From IMG/VR virus record IMGVR_UViG_3300035459_000097, positions 1 through 24,870 of that record: 24,870 bases of DNA; one strand, given 5' to 3'. Below the pieces are notes generated by a model. That model did not search any database. It was not told where the DNA came from and worked only from the letters and a program-made list of their open reading frames with translations. Both the position numbers and the translations under genes were made by a program. The DNA is from a virus. Positions 13,647 to 22,408 of this stretch are shown piece by piece; within the stretch, counting starts at the first letter, position 1, and each line of letters begins with the position of its first letter.

Positions 13647-14840
13647 TTACCGGCCGGAGCCGTTGGAGCCGACGGTCATGCGGTAGTCCTCGGCCACTCC
13701 GCCGAAGACGTGCCGCACCTTGTAGCGCAGGGAGTCGGTGTCGAAGTCGCCATCGAGGGGATTGACGACCCCGCCTCCGCCCACGCGGACGGCGTTGGGT
13801 TCCTTCATGAAAACTTCCGGCTCGGGGTGACCGCGGAGGAAGCCCATCTCGAAGGCCGGCCGCTGCGATCCCGGGTTGGCCGTCAGAGTCCAGGAGGTTG
13901 ACCCGTTGGCGCTCGAGGCCACGATCGGGATGTAGGCATCCACGTTGAGGTGAACGCGGTTGCGCATCCAGTTGACCGTGTGAACCTGCTGGTTGGCGGA
14001 GCCACCAGCATCGTTCAGCCAGAGCTCGGTCGCGTTGAGGATGTTCTGCGCGACCACTTCGAGGGCCGGCGGAACCGTGAGCTCGACCGCATCCACGACG
14101 ATGGGCTCGCCCTCGGTGTCCTTCATGTTCACGAGAACGGTGATGCCGTCCTGGAGTCCGGCGATTGAGAGGGCCGGATTGTCCGTGGCCGCTCCGTTGG
14201 CCTGCTTGATCTGGTTCTTGTTGCCCGACGTGTAGACGCTGGCATGGGGGCCGCTGGCGTCGAACATCAGGCCGGTCGCGAACTTCTCTTCGGAGCGTCG
14301 GGCGGCCTTGCCGAAGCGGGCCGGGATGTCCTTGAGAGCGTCCAGATCGTCGTTGACCATCGCCTCCCAGGCGAACGGGATCGAGCGGCCGTACTTGCCG
14401 ACGGCGTAGGAGTAGACGAGATCGGAGACCTTGCTCTCCGGGTATTCCTCCTGCTGGCCGACCTCGGAGAGGACCGCCTCGGAGCCGTTGATGGCGAACC
14501 GCTTGACGGTGCGGAAATCCGCGACCTGGGCCATCCGGCACCAGGACCGGAAGGTGGCCGGGGTCTCCTGGTAGTTAGCCAGGAGCTGCCGGTCGATGAT
14601 GTCCCCGAACAGATACGGGAAGTCGCCCGTGCCGAGCGCCTCCCGGAGCTTCGAGGGGTGAATGCGGCCCTTGTAGACCGCGGCGAGGAAGCGGGCAGCT
14701 TCCGTGAGCTTGGCCATGTACTGCGGATCGCTGGTCCGCAGCCGGCCGCCCGAACGGACAGTCTGCCCGGCGTCGCCAAAGAGCTTCTGAACGGAGGCCT
14801 CCTCCGCCCGGAAGGTCTCGAGGAGATCGAGGAACTCCAT
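13647..14840 (-). CDS. Major capsid protein, HK97-fold type (397 aa)
   Basis: The product begins with a helical arm (MEFLDLLETFRAEEASVQKL). It contains FRSWCRMAQVADFRTVKRFA and SYAVGKYGRSIPFAWEAMVN around residues 120-175, the N-arm/P-domain signature of a large family of HK97-fold capsids related to Mu-type gpT heads. It sits after the protease-scaffold and cement genes and before the connectors. AGGAGA lies eight bases before the ATG. Later parts (GNKNQIKQANGAATDNPALS; ILNATELWLND) fit A-domain segments. Many copies build the icosahedral shell. Confidence 0.85.
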   Translation of the reverse strand: MEFLDLLETFRAEEASVQKLFGDAGQTVRSGGRLRTSDPQYMAKLTEAARFLAAVYKGRIHPSKLREALGTGDFPYLFGDIIDRQLLANYQETPATFRSWCRMAQVADFRTVKRFAINGSEAVLSEVGQQEEYPESKVSDLVYSYAVGKYGRSIPFAWEAMVNDDLDALKDIPARFGKAARRSEEKFATGLMFDASGPHASVYTSGNKNQIKQANGAATDNPALSIAGLQDGITVLVNMKDTEGEPIVVDAVELTVPPALEVVAQNILNATELWLNDAGGSANQQVHTVNWMRNRVHLNVDAYIPIVASSANGSTSWTLTANPGSQRPAFEMGFLRGHPEPEVFMKEPNAVRVGGGGVVNPLDGDFDTDSLRYKVRHVFGGVAEDYRMTVGSNGSGR

Positions 14841-14856
14841 CGTGGGGGTCTCCTGA

Positions 14857-15609
14857 CTAGGTGTGCTTGATCCAGAGGACCAGCAGGGAGTTGTTCCGCT
14901 CGTCCGTGCCGGCGGCCTTGGTCATCTTGCCGGCACCCGCGACGTACTCGGAGGTGCGGTCTGCGGCCGTGGCGATCGAGGCGGTGTTGGTGAGGGCGAT
15001 GACCTTGGCGATCTCGTCGGTGGCGGCCATCGCAGCGAGAGTCACGTCGGCGGCCGCGTTGGTGCCCGCGAGCAGCTCCAGGTTCACGATGCCGGTTCCG
15101 AACTTGGGTCCGGTTACGGCCGCGTCGTTGAGAGCTGCCGTCAAAATGTTCTTGTTCTTGACGACGTCGCTCTGGACGGCATCGGCCTGGAGATCGGCGT
15201 GGCTGATCGAGCCTGCGCCGACGGTGGTTCCGCCGTACGTGTTGGCCCCACCCGGGTTGGCCCCGCGGCCGAGCTTGACGGCGATCGTGGCGGTCTGGCT
15301 GACGGTGACGGCCTCGAGGGCCCAGCCGAAGAATCGGCCGGAGACCTTCTTGGAGATCTTGGGCGTGTCGGCGTCCACGTAGAACAGGGCATCGCCGGCG
15401 ACGACGGCGGAGCCGCCGGAGTCGTTGATCGCAGCGACGGACAGGTTGTAGGCGCCATCGAAGTCGACGGTGGCCTTGCTCGAGACCTTGGCCTGGAGAG
15501 CCACTCCGGTCAGCTCTCCGACGCGGCAGGGATCGCCCGCGGCAACCCCGCCGTCAGTGATGGTGAGGACCAGTTGCCGCGCCAGTGCGCGGACACGGTT
15601 GCCGGCCAT
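14857..15609 (-). CDS. DUF2190-like capsid cement/decoration protein with extended C-terminus (250 aa)
   Basis: The first about 115 residues (VAAGDPCRVGELTGVALQAK; VDFDGAYNLSVAAINDSGG; VAGDALFYVD) match the small beta-barrel DUF2190 family, which decorates or cements capsids. Typical members are about 110 aa. Here another about 135 Ala/Thr/Asn-rich residues follow (SISHADLQADAVQSDVVKNK and on), ending in LLVLWIKHT. The gene starts on the base after the protease stop and ends 16 bp before the capsid gene. The extension may add a surface domain. Confidence 0.7.
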   Translation of the reverse strand: MAGNRVRALARQLVLTITDGGVAAGDPCRVGELTGVALQAKVSSKATVDFDGAYNLSVAAINDSGGSAVVAGDALFYVDADTPKISKKVSGRFFGWALEAVTVSQTATIAVKLGRGANPGGANTYGGTTVGAGSISHADLQADAVQSDVVKNKNILTAALNDAAVTGPKFGTGIVNLELLAGTNAAADVTLAAMAATDEIAKVIALTNTASIATAADRTSEYVAGAGKMTKAAGTDERNNSLLVLWIKHT

Positions 15610-17532
15610 CTATTCCCTTCCTCTCGCCGCGAGCTTCGCGGTGCTCTCGTCCAGGCCGATGTCCCGGAAGGACTCGGTCAGGCTCTTGTTGAAGTCTTCC
15701 GGCCCGGGTGTCCCGGCTGCGCCGAGACCGCGGACCTGGCCGGAGCCGGTGACTTTGGCGAGGTAGGCAACCTCGGCCGCGACGGCTTCCTTGACGGCGG
15801 CCTTGAGGGCCTCCGCGTCGAGCGCTCCGTCCTTGAGGGCGGGGTTCTTGCCGAGCGCCTCGGCCAGCCTCGTCCGGGTGATGTCCGGGATCTGAGCCGT
15901 TGCGAGCTCCGCGGCGACGACGTCGCGGGCCTCGCGCAGGATCAGAGCCTCTTTGGCTCGGGCGGCCTCGGCCAGGGCGGTGTCCCGCGCTGTCTGGGCC
16001 TCCGTGAGCTGCCTCTGGGCTTCGACCAGATCCATGCTCGGGACCTCCGTGATGGGGTTGCGGCGGGGTGCCGCGCCTGTAGGCTCGTTCCGATGCCGGA
16101 ACGACTCGAACAGCGGGAGAACCTGCCCGCCTGCTCCAGGGACCGTGATGAAGTCGGCGCTCCGTAGCGGGTCGGGCAGGAGCTTCTCGATGATCGGCCC
16201 TCGCTTTCCCTCAGCCTCGCCGGTCTTGCCGAGGCCCTTGGTCCGGATCGACACCCCGATGAAGGGGGCCATTTCGTTGAGGGCCTCCCGGTAGGGGGCC
16301 AGCACTTGAGCCGGCGCGTACAGCCCTGGGCCCTTCGGTCCCTTGGCGTCGTACCGCGCATCAGCTGCGAGGACGGCGGCCAGGTCCCGGAGGGAACGCT
16401 CCGGGCGATCGGCCTCCTCGGCGTAGCCCGGGTGGTCCCAGAACATGTGGGTTCCAGCTGCGAAGATCGCGGGCCCGTCCCGCTCGAGGAGCTGCGGAGA
16501 GTAGTAACCCGAAGATCCCCAGCCGGGAGCGATGAGCTTGACGTCGATCATGCCGTTGGAGCGAACGGCGGCCTCTTCGATCGGGATGACGTTGCCCTCG
16601 ATCTCCCACTCGCCGGCCGACTCCCCGATCACCTCGGGCATGTCGGCCGCGTCCTTGTCCGGGTTGGCAGCCTTCCAGGCCTTGCGGACCTTGGCCTTGA
16701 CTGCCGGCAGATCGGCGGTGGGAATGTCCACCTTCTGGCCCCGGAACCCCTTGCCGAGAGCGGCAATGGCGGCTCCGACGATGCCCGGATCCGGGTCTCC
16801 GCCGGGGGTCTTGACGAGGCGGAGCTTCCAAGTCGAGGGCTTCGCAGGGTCAGGAACATAGGCGAAGTCGCCTGCGGCGAACCCATCTCCGTCCTTCACT
16901 GCCTCGGTGGTGACGGTCGTGGAGCTGTAGGAGGTAGTGGTCGAATGAGGCTCCTCGTTGTCCTCCGGGCCGCCGATCTCTCCGATCTCCGCTGTGACCC
17001 AGGTCAGGACCAGGGGCACGACCGCCATGAGCCCCTCGTAGGCCTTCTGGAGCATGGCCACCTGGTCCGGCTCGTCTGATTCGTCGGAGATCAGGTAGAG
17101 GAGGGACTGCGCCGCATACTCCATCGAGGTGATGACCCCGATCCCCCGGGCGGCGTCGTTCGCCTCTCCGGAGTAGGCCTCCATCATCCGGAGGGCTTCC
17201 GTCGTCGGCTCCTCTCCGGAGGCCAGGGTCTTGAGGACTTGCTCGAGAGCAGCGGCGGCCGCGCGGATCTGCTTCTCGTTGGCGGCAGAGAGGACCCGGC
17301 CGGCCTCGTTGAGCTGATGGACTGCCCGGCTGGCCTCGTTCATCATGCCGGCCATCTTCGTGGCGGAGGCGGCGGCCTTCTCCCGGGCCATGCCCCGGCT
17401 GAGTGCCTTGTTGGCCATCTTGACCCAGGCCGCCCGGGCTGTGTCGGAGCCTTTGGGCAGGGCCTCGGTGGCGTCATCTGCGGTGAAGGCGGCCTCGCTG
17501 ACCGTCGCGGCTTCCCGGATGTGAATGAGCAT
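15610..17532 (-). CDS. Capsid maturation protease fused to scaffold (640 aa)
   Basis: The start is ATG 17532, sharing one base with the MuF stop (TGATG); a longer frame has no support. Residues 20-180 form an Ala-rich helical domain (ALPKGSDTARAAWVKMANKA). Residues 215-300 (GDFAYVPDPAKPSTWKL; KAWKAANPDKDA) are a domain often attached to such proteases. The protease spans about 310-480 and has THMFWDHPG (H362, H367), RPERSLRDLAAVL and FIGVSIRTKG (S428), then DFITVPGAGG. H and S are the likely catalytic residues of the herpes-assemblin/HK97-type fold. Residues 500-640 are a coiled, Ala/Glu-rich scaffold delta-domain. It would shape the prohead, then digest itself and the scaffold. Confidence 0.85.
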   Translation of the reverse strand: MLIHIREAATVSEAAFTADDATEALPKGSDTARAAWVKMANKALSRGMAREKAAASATKMAGMMNEASRAVHQLNEAGRVLSAANEKQIRAAAAALEQVLKTLASGEEPTTEALRMMEAYSGEANDAARGIGVITSMEYAAQSLLYLISDESDEPDQVAMLQKAYEGLMAVVPLVLTWVTAEIGEIGGPEDNEEPHSTTTSYSSTTVTTEAVKDGDGFAAGDFAYVPDPAKPSTWKLRLVKTPGGDPDPGIVGAAIAALGKGFRGQKVDIPTADLPAVKAKVRKAWKAANPDKDAADMPEVIGESAGEWEIEGNVIPIEEAAVRSNGMIDVKLIAPGWGSSGYYSPQLLERDGPAIFAAGTHMFWDHPGYAEEADRPERSLRDLAAVLAADARYDAKGPKGPGLYAPAQVLAPYREALNEMAPFIGVSIRTKGLGKTGEAEGKRGPIIEKLLPDPLRSADFITVPGAGGQVLPLFESFRHRNEPTGAAPRRNPITEVPSMDLVEAQRQLTEAQTARDTALAEAARAKEALILREARDVVAAELATAQIPDITRTRLAEALGKNPALKDGALDAEALKAAVKEAVAAEVAYLAKVTGSGQVRGLGAAGTPGPEDFNKSLTESFRDIGLDESTAKLAARGRE

Positions 17533-18434
17533 CAGGCGGCCTCCTCGGCTCGTTGGTAGAGGGCAGTACACCGGCAACCGGGGTGGACCGGCGCGGGGCC
17601 GTTCGGGAACTCTTCTGAGAGCGGGATCCAACCCGCGTCCTCGTTCTCTCCGCACTCAGGGCAGGGGCTGCCGGCGGTCAGGAAGCTCTGCTCCATCTCG
17701 AGGCCCTGAGCGCTGAGATCGTCCACGACGGAGCGGCTGCCGGCCTCGTACCCGAAGCCCAGCTCGGTCGTGGCGATCAGCTCCGCCCGGTCCTGAATGA
17801 ACGAAGGGATCCCCGGCCGGGCGCCGGTCTCCCAGCCGTCGTAGGTGGAGCGGATCGAGGCGGCGATCTTGTTGTAGGAGTCCCCGGAGGCGAGACCATC
17901 GGTGATGATCCGCTCGAGCTTGCCCCGGGTCGTCTCGTTGATATTGGCGACGCGCTCGGCTGCCCTGCCGTCCAGCCACTTGACGGCCCGCGGGTCCTCG
18001 AGCGTGAAGTCTCGATCGATGTCCAGGCTCATCGTCTCCCAGGTGCCGCCGGCGAGGTAGGCAGCCTCGAGTCCCGCCTGGACCGGATCCGTGAACAGAG
18101 ACAGGGTCGCCGTCGCCGCGTCGTTGAACGGGATGTCCCAACGCGTCACCGCCTCGCGGAGCCGAACCTGGATCCTGTCTGTGGCGGCCCGGGCGGCCTC
18201 GCTCGAGGTGAACCCTGCCCCGAGAGTGACCAGGTGCGCGAGGAAGCTCTTGCGCTGGGCTGCGAAGGCGGCGCGGAGAGCCTTGGCGAGCGATGCCTCC
18301 GCGGTACTGAGCGCCCGGGTCTTGGCCGTGCGGGCCTTAAGCCGATTCGCCTCCCGGATGTAGTCCTGGAGGGCGGCGTCGACCTCTCCCGCGACCACCC
18401 GGAAGTTGGCCGCGAAGTAGAGAGGCCCGCTCAT
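17532..18434 (-). CDS. MuF-like minor head protein (300 aa)
   Basis: It lies between portal and protease-scaffold, the usual place for Mu gpF-like proteins. The N-terminal two thirds are helical. The C-terminus carries CPECGENEDAGWIPLSEEFP followed by HPGCRC, the diagnostic 'HP.CRC' ending of the family with an added CPEC pair that may bind zinc. Middle residues (RAELIATTELGFGYEAGSRS) match the family's 'A..IA.TE' helix. MuF proteins are injected or bound near the portal and help assembly. No extra toxin domain is fused to this one. The ATG overlaps the portal stop (ATGA). Confidence 0.85.
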   Translation of the reverse strand: MSGPLYFAANFRVVAGEVDAALQDYIREANRLKARTAKTRALSTAEASLAKALRAAFAAQRKSFLAHLVTLGAGFTSSEAARAATDRIQVRLREAVTRWDIPFNDAATATLSLFTDPVQAGLEAAYLAGGTWETMSLDIDRDFTLEDPRAVKWLDGRAAERVANINETTRGKLERIITDGLASGDSYNKIAASIRSTYDGWETGARPGIPSFIQDRAELIATTELGFGYEAGSRSVVDDLSAQGLEMEQSFLTAGSPCPECGENEDAGWIPLSEEFPNGPAPVHPGCRCTALYQRAEEAA

Positions 18435-20116
18435 GCCGGCACCGCCGCGGTCATCCGCCGGAGGGCTTCGGTCAGGACCCGGGCGGCCTCCGCGAGCTCG
18501 GGCGGGATAGGCGGCGGGACTTCGGCCGGGGCCTCCGGAGATGCCCCGGCTGTTCCCGTGTCGGCCAGTGTGGCGTTGTCCGGGAACAGCTCCTCGAGCT
18601 TCTCATCGATGTCGTCCACGCCGAGGGCCGACATGAGCAGGCGGGCCAGGACCTTCGGATCCAGCGTGCCGGCCGTGGTGCCTTGCGTATTGCCGAGGGT
18701 GGCCGCCTCCACGATGGCATGGACCCGAGTGACAGGGTCATGCTCGAGGACGGAGGGGAAGTTGATGTCGATCCCCCGATCCATCGGTTCGCCGGTCGCC
18801 GGGTCGATGGCCAGGACGACCTTCCGGGTCTCGGTGTAGGGATCCACGACGATGATGCCCTGGAGGGGGCCATTGACGCGGGTGGCGGCCTGGTCAATGA
18901 CGTAGTTCAGGATGTCCGTCAGGACGTCGCTCCAGAGGCTCTGGCGGTTGCGCATCTTGAGCTCCGTTGGGCGATCCAGGCTCTTGGCAGTTGCGAGGTT
19001 GCCCGTAGACACATCCCCGGAGAGCATCGTCTCCGGGAGTCCCATGCCAGCGCCGACCATGAGCCACATTCGGCGGCCCTCGTCGGGGGGAGCTGTTGCC
19101 CCGGCCGTCTTGACCGGGGCGAGATCCATGCCATCGGAACCAATGAAGGTTGAGCCCGTGACAGGCGGCGGGTTGCCCTCCATCCGGGAGCCGTCCGAGA
19201 CGAGGGTGGTGGCGAGCTTCCCCTTGGCCGCGGCGACCGCTGTCGGGCCGCCTTTGGTCTTGGCCATCCAGGCGAACCGTGCGAGGGCTCGATGGATCGT
19301 CGCGTAGTCCTCGAGGTCTTCCTTGACCGCCCGACCCCAGTCGATCGCACTGTAGATCTCGGGCACGCCGAAGTCGTTATCGGCCAGGCCGCCGGTCTTG
19401 AGGTGATAGACCGGGGCCTCCCAGCGAACATCGAGGCCGCCGAACTTGTCTGGACGCTTGGGCGGGTCGTAGGCCCAGTCCGGGTAGTAGGCCTCATGGG
19501 CGACGATCCGCTCCGTGCCCACCTCGGGATCGAGCTCCGTCGCGGACCAGGACCGGCGGTAGTACCACGGCTCGTTCTTGTTGTCGGGGTTCTTGACGAT
19601 CTCGAAGACCTCATCGACCGGGATCGAGCCCACCCGGACGAAGCCCGTGGACACGTTGGTGAAGAGGACGAAGAAGAGGTTTGACTCGATCTGGAGCTGG
19701 CGCTCCTTCATGAGCCGGGCCGAGTGGCCGGAGAGCTCCGCGGCGTTGGGCCGGTAGTCGATGAAGGCCTGGATGACCTCGTTGACCGGCGGGCAGTGAG
19801 CGGCGATCGACACTCCCTGGCCCCAGACGTAGTTGGCCTGGACCTCCACACCGTTATGGATCAGGGGGTTCTTGAGGTAGGACAGGCGGGCGATCCGAAT
19901 GAGCTTGGCGAGCCCGTCCCGGCTGAACTCCCTCTGCCCGGCGAGGGATTGGCGCATCCAGCCCGTGTCCTCGAGGGCAAGCTCGAGCTCGGCAAACCGC
20001 TCCATGAGCAGCTCGATCGAGGCGTCCCCCTGTTCTCTGACGCGCTCAACTTCGCGCTGCATAACCTCGACCGGCACGGACTCGGTCTTGGCTGGAGCGG
20101 CTCGCCGGGCTGCCAT
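18431..20116 (-). CDS. Portal protein (561 aa)
   Basis: Size and position after the large terminase fit a portal. Typical stretches are LIRIARLSYLKNPLIHNGVE and VQANYVWGQGVSIAAHCPPV near residues 90-130, NLFFVLFTNVSTGFVRVGSI with PVDEVFEIVKNPDNKNEPWY in the wing/stem part, and AGMGLPETMLSGDVSTGN near residue 370 (long helix region). The end is Pro/Ala/Glu-rich. Twelve copies should form the DNA channel at one capsid vertex. The stop overlaps the MuF start. The start at ATG 20116 is seven bases after the preceding stop. Confidence 0.85.
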   Translation of the reverse strand: MAARRAAPAKTESVPVEVMQREVERVREQGDASIELLMERFAELELALEDTGWMRQSLAGQREFSRDGLAKLIRIARLSYLKNPLIHNGVEVQANYVWGQGVSIAAHCPPVNEVIQAFIDYRPNAAELSGHSARLMKERQLQIESNLFFVLFTNVSTGFVRVGSIPVDEVFEIVKNPDNKNEPWYYRRSWSATELDPEVGTERIVAHEAYYPDWAYDPPKRPDKFGGLDVRWEAPVYHLKTGGLADNDFGVPEIYSAIDWGRAVKEDLEDYATIHRALARFAWMAKTKGGPTAVAAAKGKLATTLVSDGSRMEGNPPPVTGSTFIGSDGMDLAPVKTAGATAPPDEGRRMWLMVGAGMGLPETMLSGDVSTGNLATAKSLDRPTELKMRNRQSLWSDVLTDILNYVIDQAATRVNGPLQGIIVVDPYTETRKVVLAIDPATGEPMDRGIDINFPSVLEHDPVTRVHAIVEAATLGNTQGTTAGTLDPKVLARLLMSALGVDDIDEKLEELFPDNATLADTGTAGASPEAPAEVPPPIPPELAEAARVLTEALRRMTAAVPA

Positions 20117-20122
20117 CTTCGG

Positions 20123-20497
20123 TTACCCGAGGATCTCGAGGAGCTTGACCCGGGAGGTGCCCGCCGGGACTTTCATCCCGCGGTGCGCCGCCATGGCGAG
20201 CAGCTCCTTGTAGGGCAGGGTCGCCAGGGACTGGGCAGCCTCGGGCTCCACCGGGAGATCGGCGACGGGGACTGGCGTCTCTGCGCCAGAGGTCGGCGGC
20301 TGGGGCTCTGCGGCGGTCTCCGGGGCCTTCTCCGGCAGGCACTCCGGGCAGCCGTTGCCCATCTCCACCGTGTCGATCGAGGAGCACATCATGGAGCCCG
20401 GAGAGCGGCGGCCGCAGCCGGTGATGAGCTTCCCATCTGGGGCAACGTCTTTGACACGGTGCCACCAGATGTCCTTGACGAAGAGTCCTGTCTCCAC
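20123..20497 (-). CDS. Zinc-ribbon protein with C-terminal SAP-like domain (124 aa)
   Basis: The start is GTG at 20497, with AGGAGG (in the gap after terminase) at good spacing. The N-terminal 55 residues carry H13, C28 and C50-x2-C53 (GNGCPECLP), likely a zinc ribbon. A Pro/Glu/Ala-rich linker (55-88) follows. Residues 92-124 (LATLPYKELLAMAAHRGMKV, then a Ser/Arg/Leu-containing helix ending EILG) match the two-helix SAP DNA/RNA-binding motif. Between terminase and portal, a DNA-binding protein could assist packaging, but this is inference. Confidence 0.7.
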   Translation of the reverse strand: METGLFVKDIWWHRVKDVAPDGKLITGCGRRSPGSMMCSSIDTVEMGNGCPECLPEKAPETAAEPQPPTSGAETPVPVADLPVEPEAAQSLATLPYKELLAMAAHRGMKVPAGTSRVKLLEILG

Positions 20498-20508
20498 GGC
20501 GTTTCCTC

Positions 20509-21789
20509 CTAGTAGGGGCTGATAGAGACCCGCTCGTCGTAGGTGACTTGCGGGGTGGGCTCGACGGTCACTGGCTCGAACGCCATCACGAGGTAGCGCA
20601 GCGAGTCGCAGGCGTCGTCGTTGATCTCGACCGGGCGATCGCGAAGGGAACCATCGCGTTGCTTGGCCCAGACGTAGCCCGGAATCTCGGCCAGAAGCCC
20701 GGTGCAGCGGGGGCTGACGGTCATGCCGGCGGCGATCGCGCGCATCACCGCCTGCAGGCCTGGATCCATGGAGTTGTCCGCTTCGACCACGTTGAGACCG
20801 GCTCGACGGCAGGTGAGGATGTAGGCGGGCTCAGATGGATCCGCGAACCAGGCGAGCACCCCGTAGCGCTCCTGGAGCTCGAGGAGGCGAGGGATGACCT
20901 CGTCGAGGGTTCTGCCTCGTTCGTAGACCTCGTCGAGGATGGCGAGCTTGCCGGATCCGGTCTGACCTCCGACATGGGCGGCGAAGGCGTGGACGAAGCC
21001 CCAGTCGATTGCGCCTGCCACGGCCTTGAACGGACCCTCGGCATCGGCGACCTGGTCGTCGGGCAGGTACCAGATGGCGCCCTCGGCCGTGACCCACTCA
21101 CCCATCGTGTAGCGGCGCTTACGGAAGTCATCGGGCGCTGACGCATGCTCGGCGATGTAGTCCGCCGGCAGCGTCGGGTTGTCGAAGGTCGTGGCGTGGA
21201 GATAGACCCGGCTCGCCGAGGGCGGAGTGAACCGTGTCTTGAGCCAGTGCTTCGGACCGGCGGGGTTGGTGGCAGCGGCGATCTGGTGGTAGGGGATCCC
21301 AGGCCAGGACAGGCGGCCCTTGACCATGTTCCAGTCATCGGCCGTGAGCTCCACCGCCTCGTCGACAAAGGCCCAGCCGAGCTCGACCGAGCCGACCTTC
21401 GAGGCAGTACCGGTCTGCAGGTTGGCATCGAGGCCGAAGAGCCGGATGACCGACCCGTTGGCGAGCTCGTAGCGCCGCAGCGAGTCGTTGCTGCGCACGA
21501 TGGCGCCTGCCGGGACCACGTCCTTGAAGAGAGTGGTCTGGGTCGAGGCCTCGAGGTCCGCGGCGATCTTGCGGAAGATGCCGATCGTGATGCCCGGGTA
21601 GCGACGGGCCAGGTAGTAGCCCTTCTCGCAGCCGATCCGGCTCTTGCCGGCGCGGAAGGCCCCGGAGTAGAGCACCTCGGGCGCCTCGCTGTCGAAGAAG
21701 ACCTGCTGCTGGGGGTTGATGAAACGGGGCCCGAGCTCGGTGCGCAGGGCCTGCAGCTGCGGCCGCGGCATCATCGCCAGGGCGTTCAT
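20509..21789 (-). CDS. terL: Terminase large subunit (426 aa)
   Basis: The ATPase has Walker A GAFRAGKS (43-50), Walker B LGWAFVDEA (D143, E144) and a coupling ATNP (173-176). The nuclease domain has D262 (AIDWGF), acidic residues at 286-290, D317 (WFADPSEP) and D392/D395 (DDACDSLRY), matching the RNase H-like metal site. It pumps DNA into the prohead and cuts the concatemer. Length is normal. ATGA overlaps link it to the small subunit. Whether packaging is by cos or pac cannot be told here. Confidence 0.93.
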   Translation of the reverse strand: MNALAMMPRPQLQALRTELGPRFINPQQQVFFDSEAPEVLYSGAFRAGKSRIGCEKGYYLARRYPGITIGIFRKIAADLEASTQTTLFKDVVPAGAIVRSNDSLRRYELANGSVIRLFGLDANLQTGTASKVGSVELGWAFVDEAVELTADDWNMVKGRLSWPGIPYHQIAAATNPAGPKHWLKTRFTPPSASRVYLHATTFDNPTLPADYIAEHASAPDDFRKRRYTMGEWVTAEGAIWYLPDDQVADAEGPFKAVAGAIDWGFVHAFAAHVGGQTGSGKLAILDEVYERGRTLDEVIPRLLELQERYGVLAWFADPSEPAYILTCRRAGLNVVEADNSMDPGLQAVMRAIAAGMTVSPRCTGLLAEIPGYVWAKQRDGSLRDRPVEINDDACDSLRYLVMAFEPVTVEPTPQVTYDERVSISPY

Positions 21790-22403
21790 GCCTGGTCCTC
21801 GGCCGGCTCTGACTGCTGGTCCAGGGCAGCATCGATGGCGCGCCGGAGCGCCGCTCGCTCGTGGTCGTTGAGCCCCTCGAGGACCTGGGAGGTGGCGATC
21901 GGGCCGCCGTTGGCGCCGGTCAGCTCCAGGCGGGCGTTCTCGCGGTAGATCGAGGGCCGGTGGGCCTTGAGCAGGAAGATGAGCAGCACGTCGCTGTACT
22001 CGCGGACCTGGCCGACCTTGTGGCCGTTCTGATAGATCGGCTTCTGGGTGCCGGTGTAGGCGCGCCGGCGGGCCTCAGCCTCGAGCAACTCGGTCGCGCC
22101 CTCCTCCGCCTCGGCCCATGCGGCGGCGAACTTCGGGTTGCTGGCCCGGACCTTGTAGGCCTGCTGACGACTGATGCGAGCCGCCCGGCAGGCCGTGAGC
22201 ACGATGCCGGTCTCGGCGAAGGCCTTGAGAAAGGCCGGCTTCCAGTTGCGAAGAGGTTTTCGCGCGGAAACGGAAGAGCCGGGGCCGGCTGAGCCGGTCC
22301 CGGCGCCAGTGGCGGCCACGGGTTCAGATGGGGGCTCTACTGGCCTACCCGAAGGAGGCGAGGTGGCCCCTGGCGAACGCACACGAGTGCCGGCCGTCGG
22401 CAT
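21786..22403 (-). CDS. terS: Terminase small subunit (205 aa)
   Basis: The first about 50 residues are Pro/Gly/Ser-rich and likely disordered. Then comes a HTH (GIVLTACRAARISRQQAYKV, about 67-90) followed by helices with FAAAWAEAEEGATELLEAEA and RRRAYTGTQKPIYQNGHKVG. Next is YSDVLLIFLLKAHRPSIYRE, a classic sequence of this terminase small subunit family. It recognises the packaging start and activates the large subunit. It lies directly upstream of terL (ATGA overlap) and five bases after the holin-like gene. Confidence 0.85.
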   Translation of the reverse strand: MPTAGTRVRSPGATSPPSGRPVEPPSEPVAATGAGTGSAGPGSSVSARKPLRNWKPAFLKAFAETGIVLTACRAARISRQQAYKVRASNPKFAAAWAEAEEGATELLEAEARRRAYTGTQKPIYQNGHKVGQVREYSDVLLIFLLKAHRPSIYRENARLELTGANGGPIATSQVLEGLNDHERAALRRAIDAALDQQSEPAEDQA

Positions 22404-22408
22404 GCTGA

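Noticed and set aside
13468-14541. Minus-strand frame of 357 codons inside the capsid gene
   Set aside because: It is out of frame with the major capsid protein and is Arg/Gly/Pro-rich shadow sequence.
14863-16167. Long plus-strand open frame (434 codons) and other long plus-strand frames through the late region
   Set aside because: They lie antisense to well-supported head genes, read as Gly/Arg/Val-rich low-complexity protein, and are the expected by-product of high-GC third codon positions.
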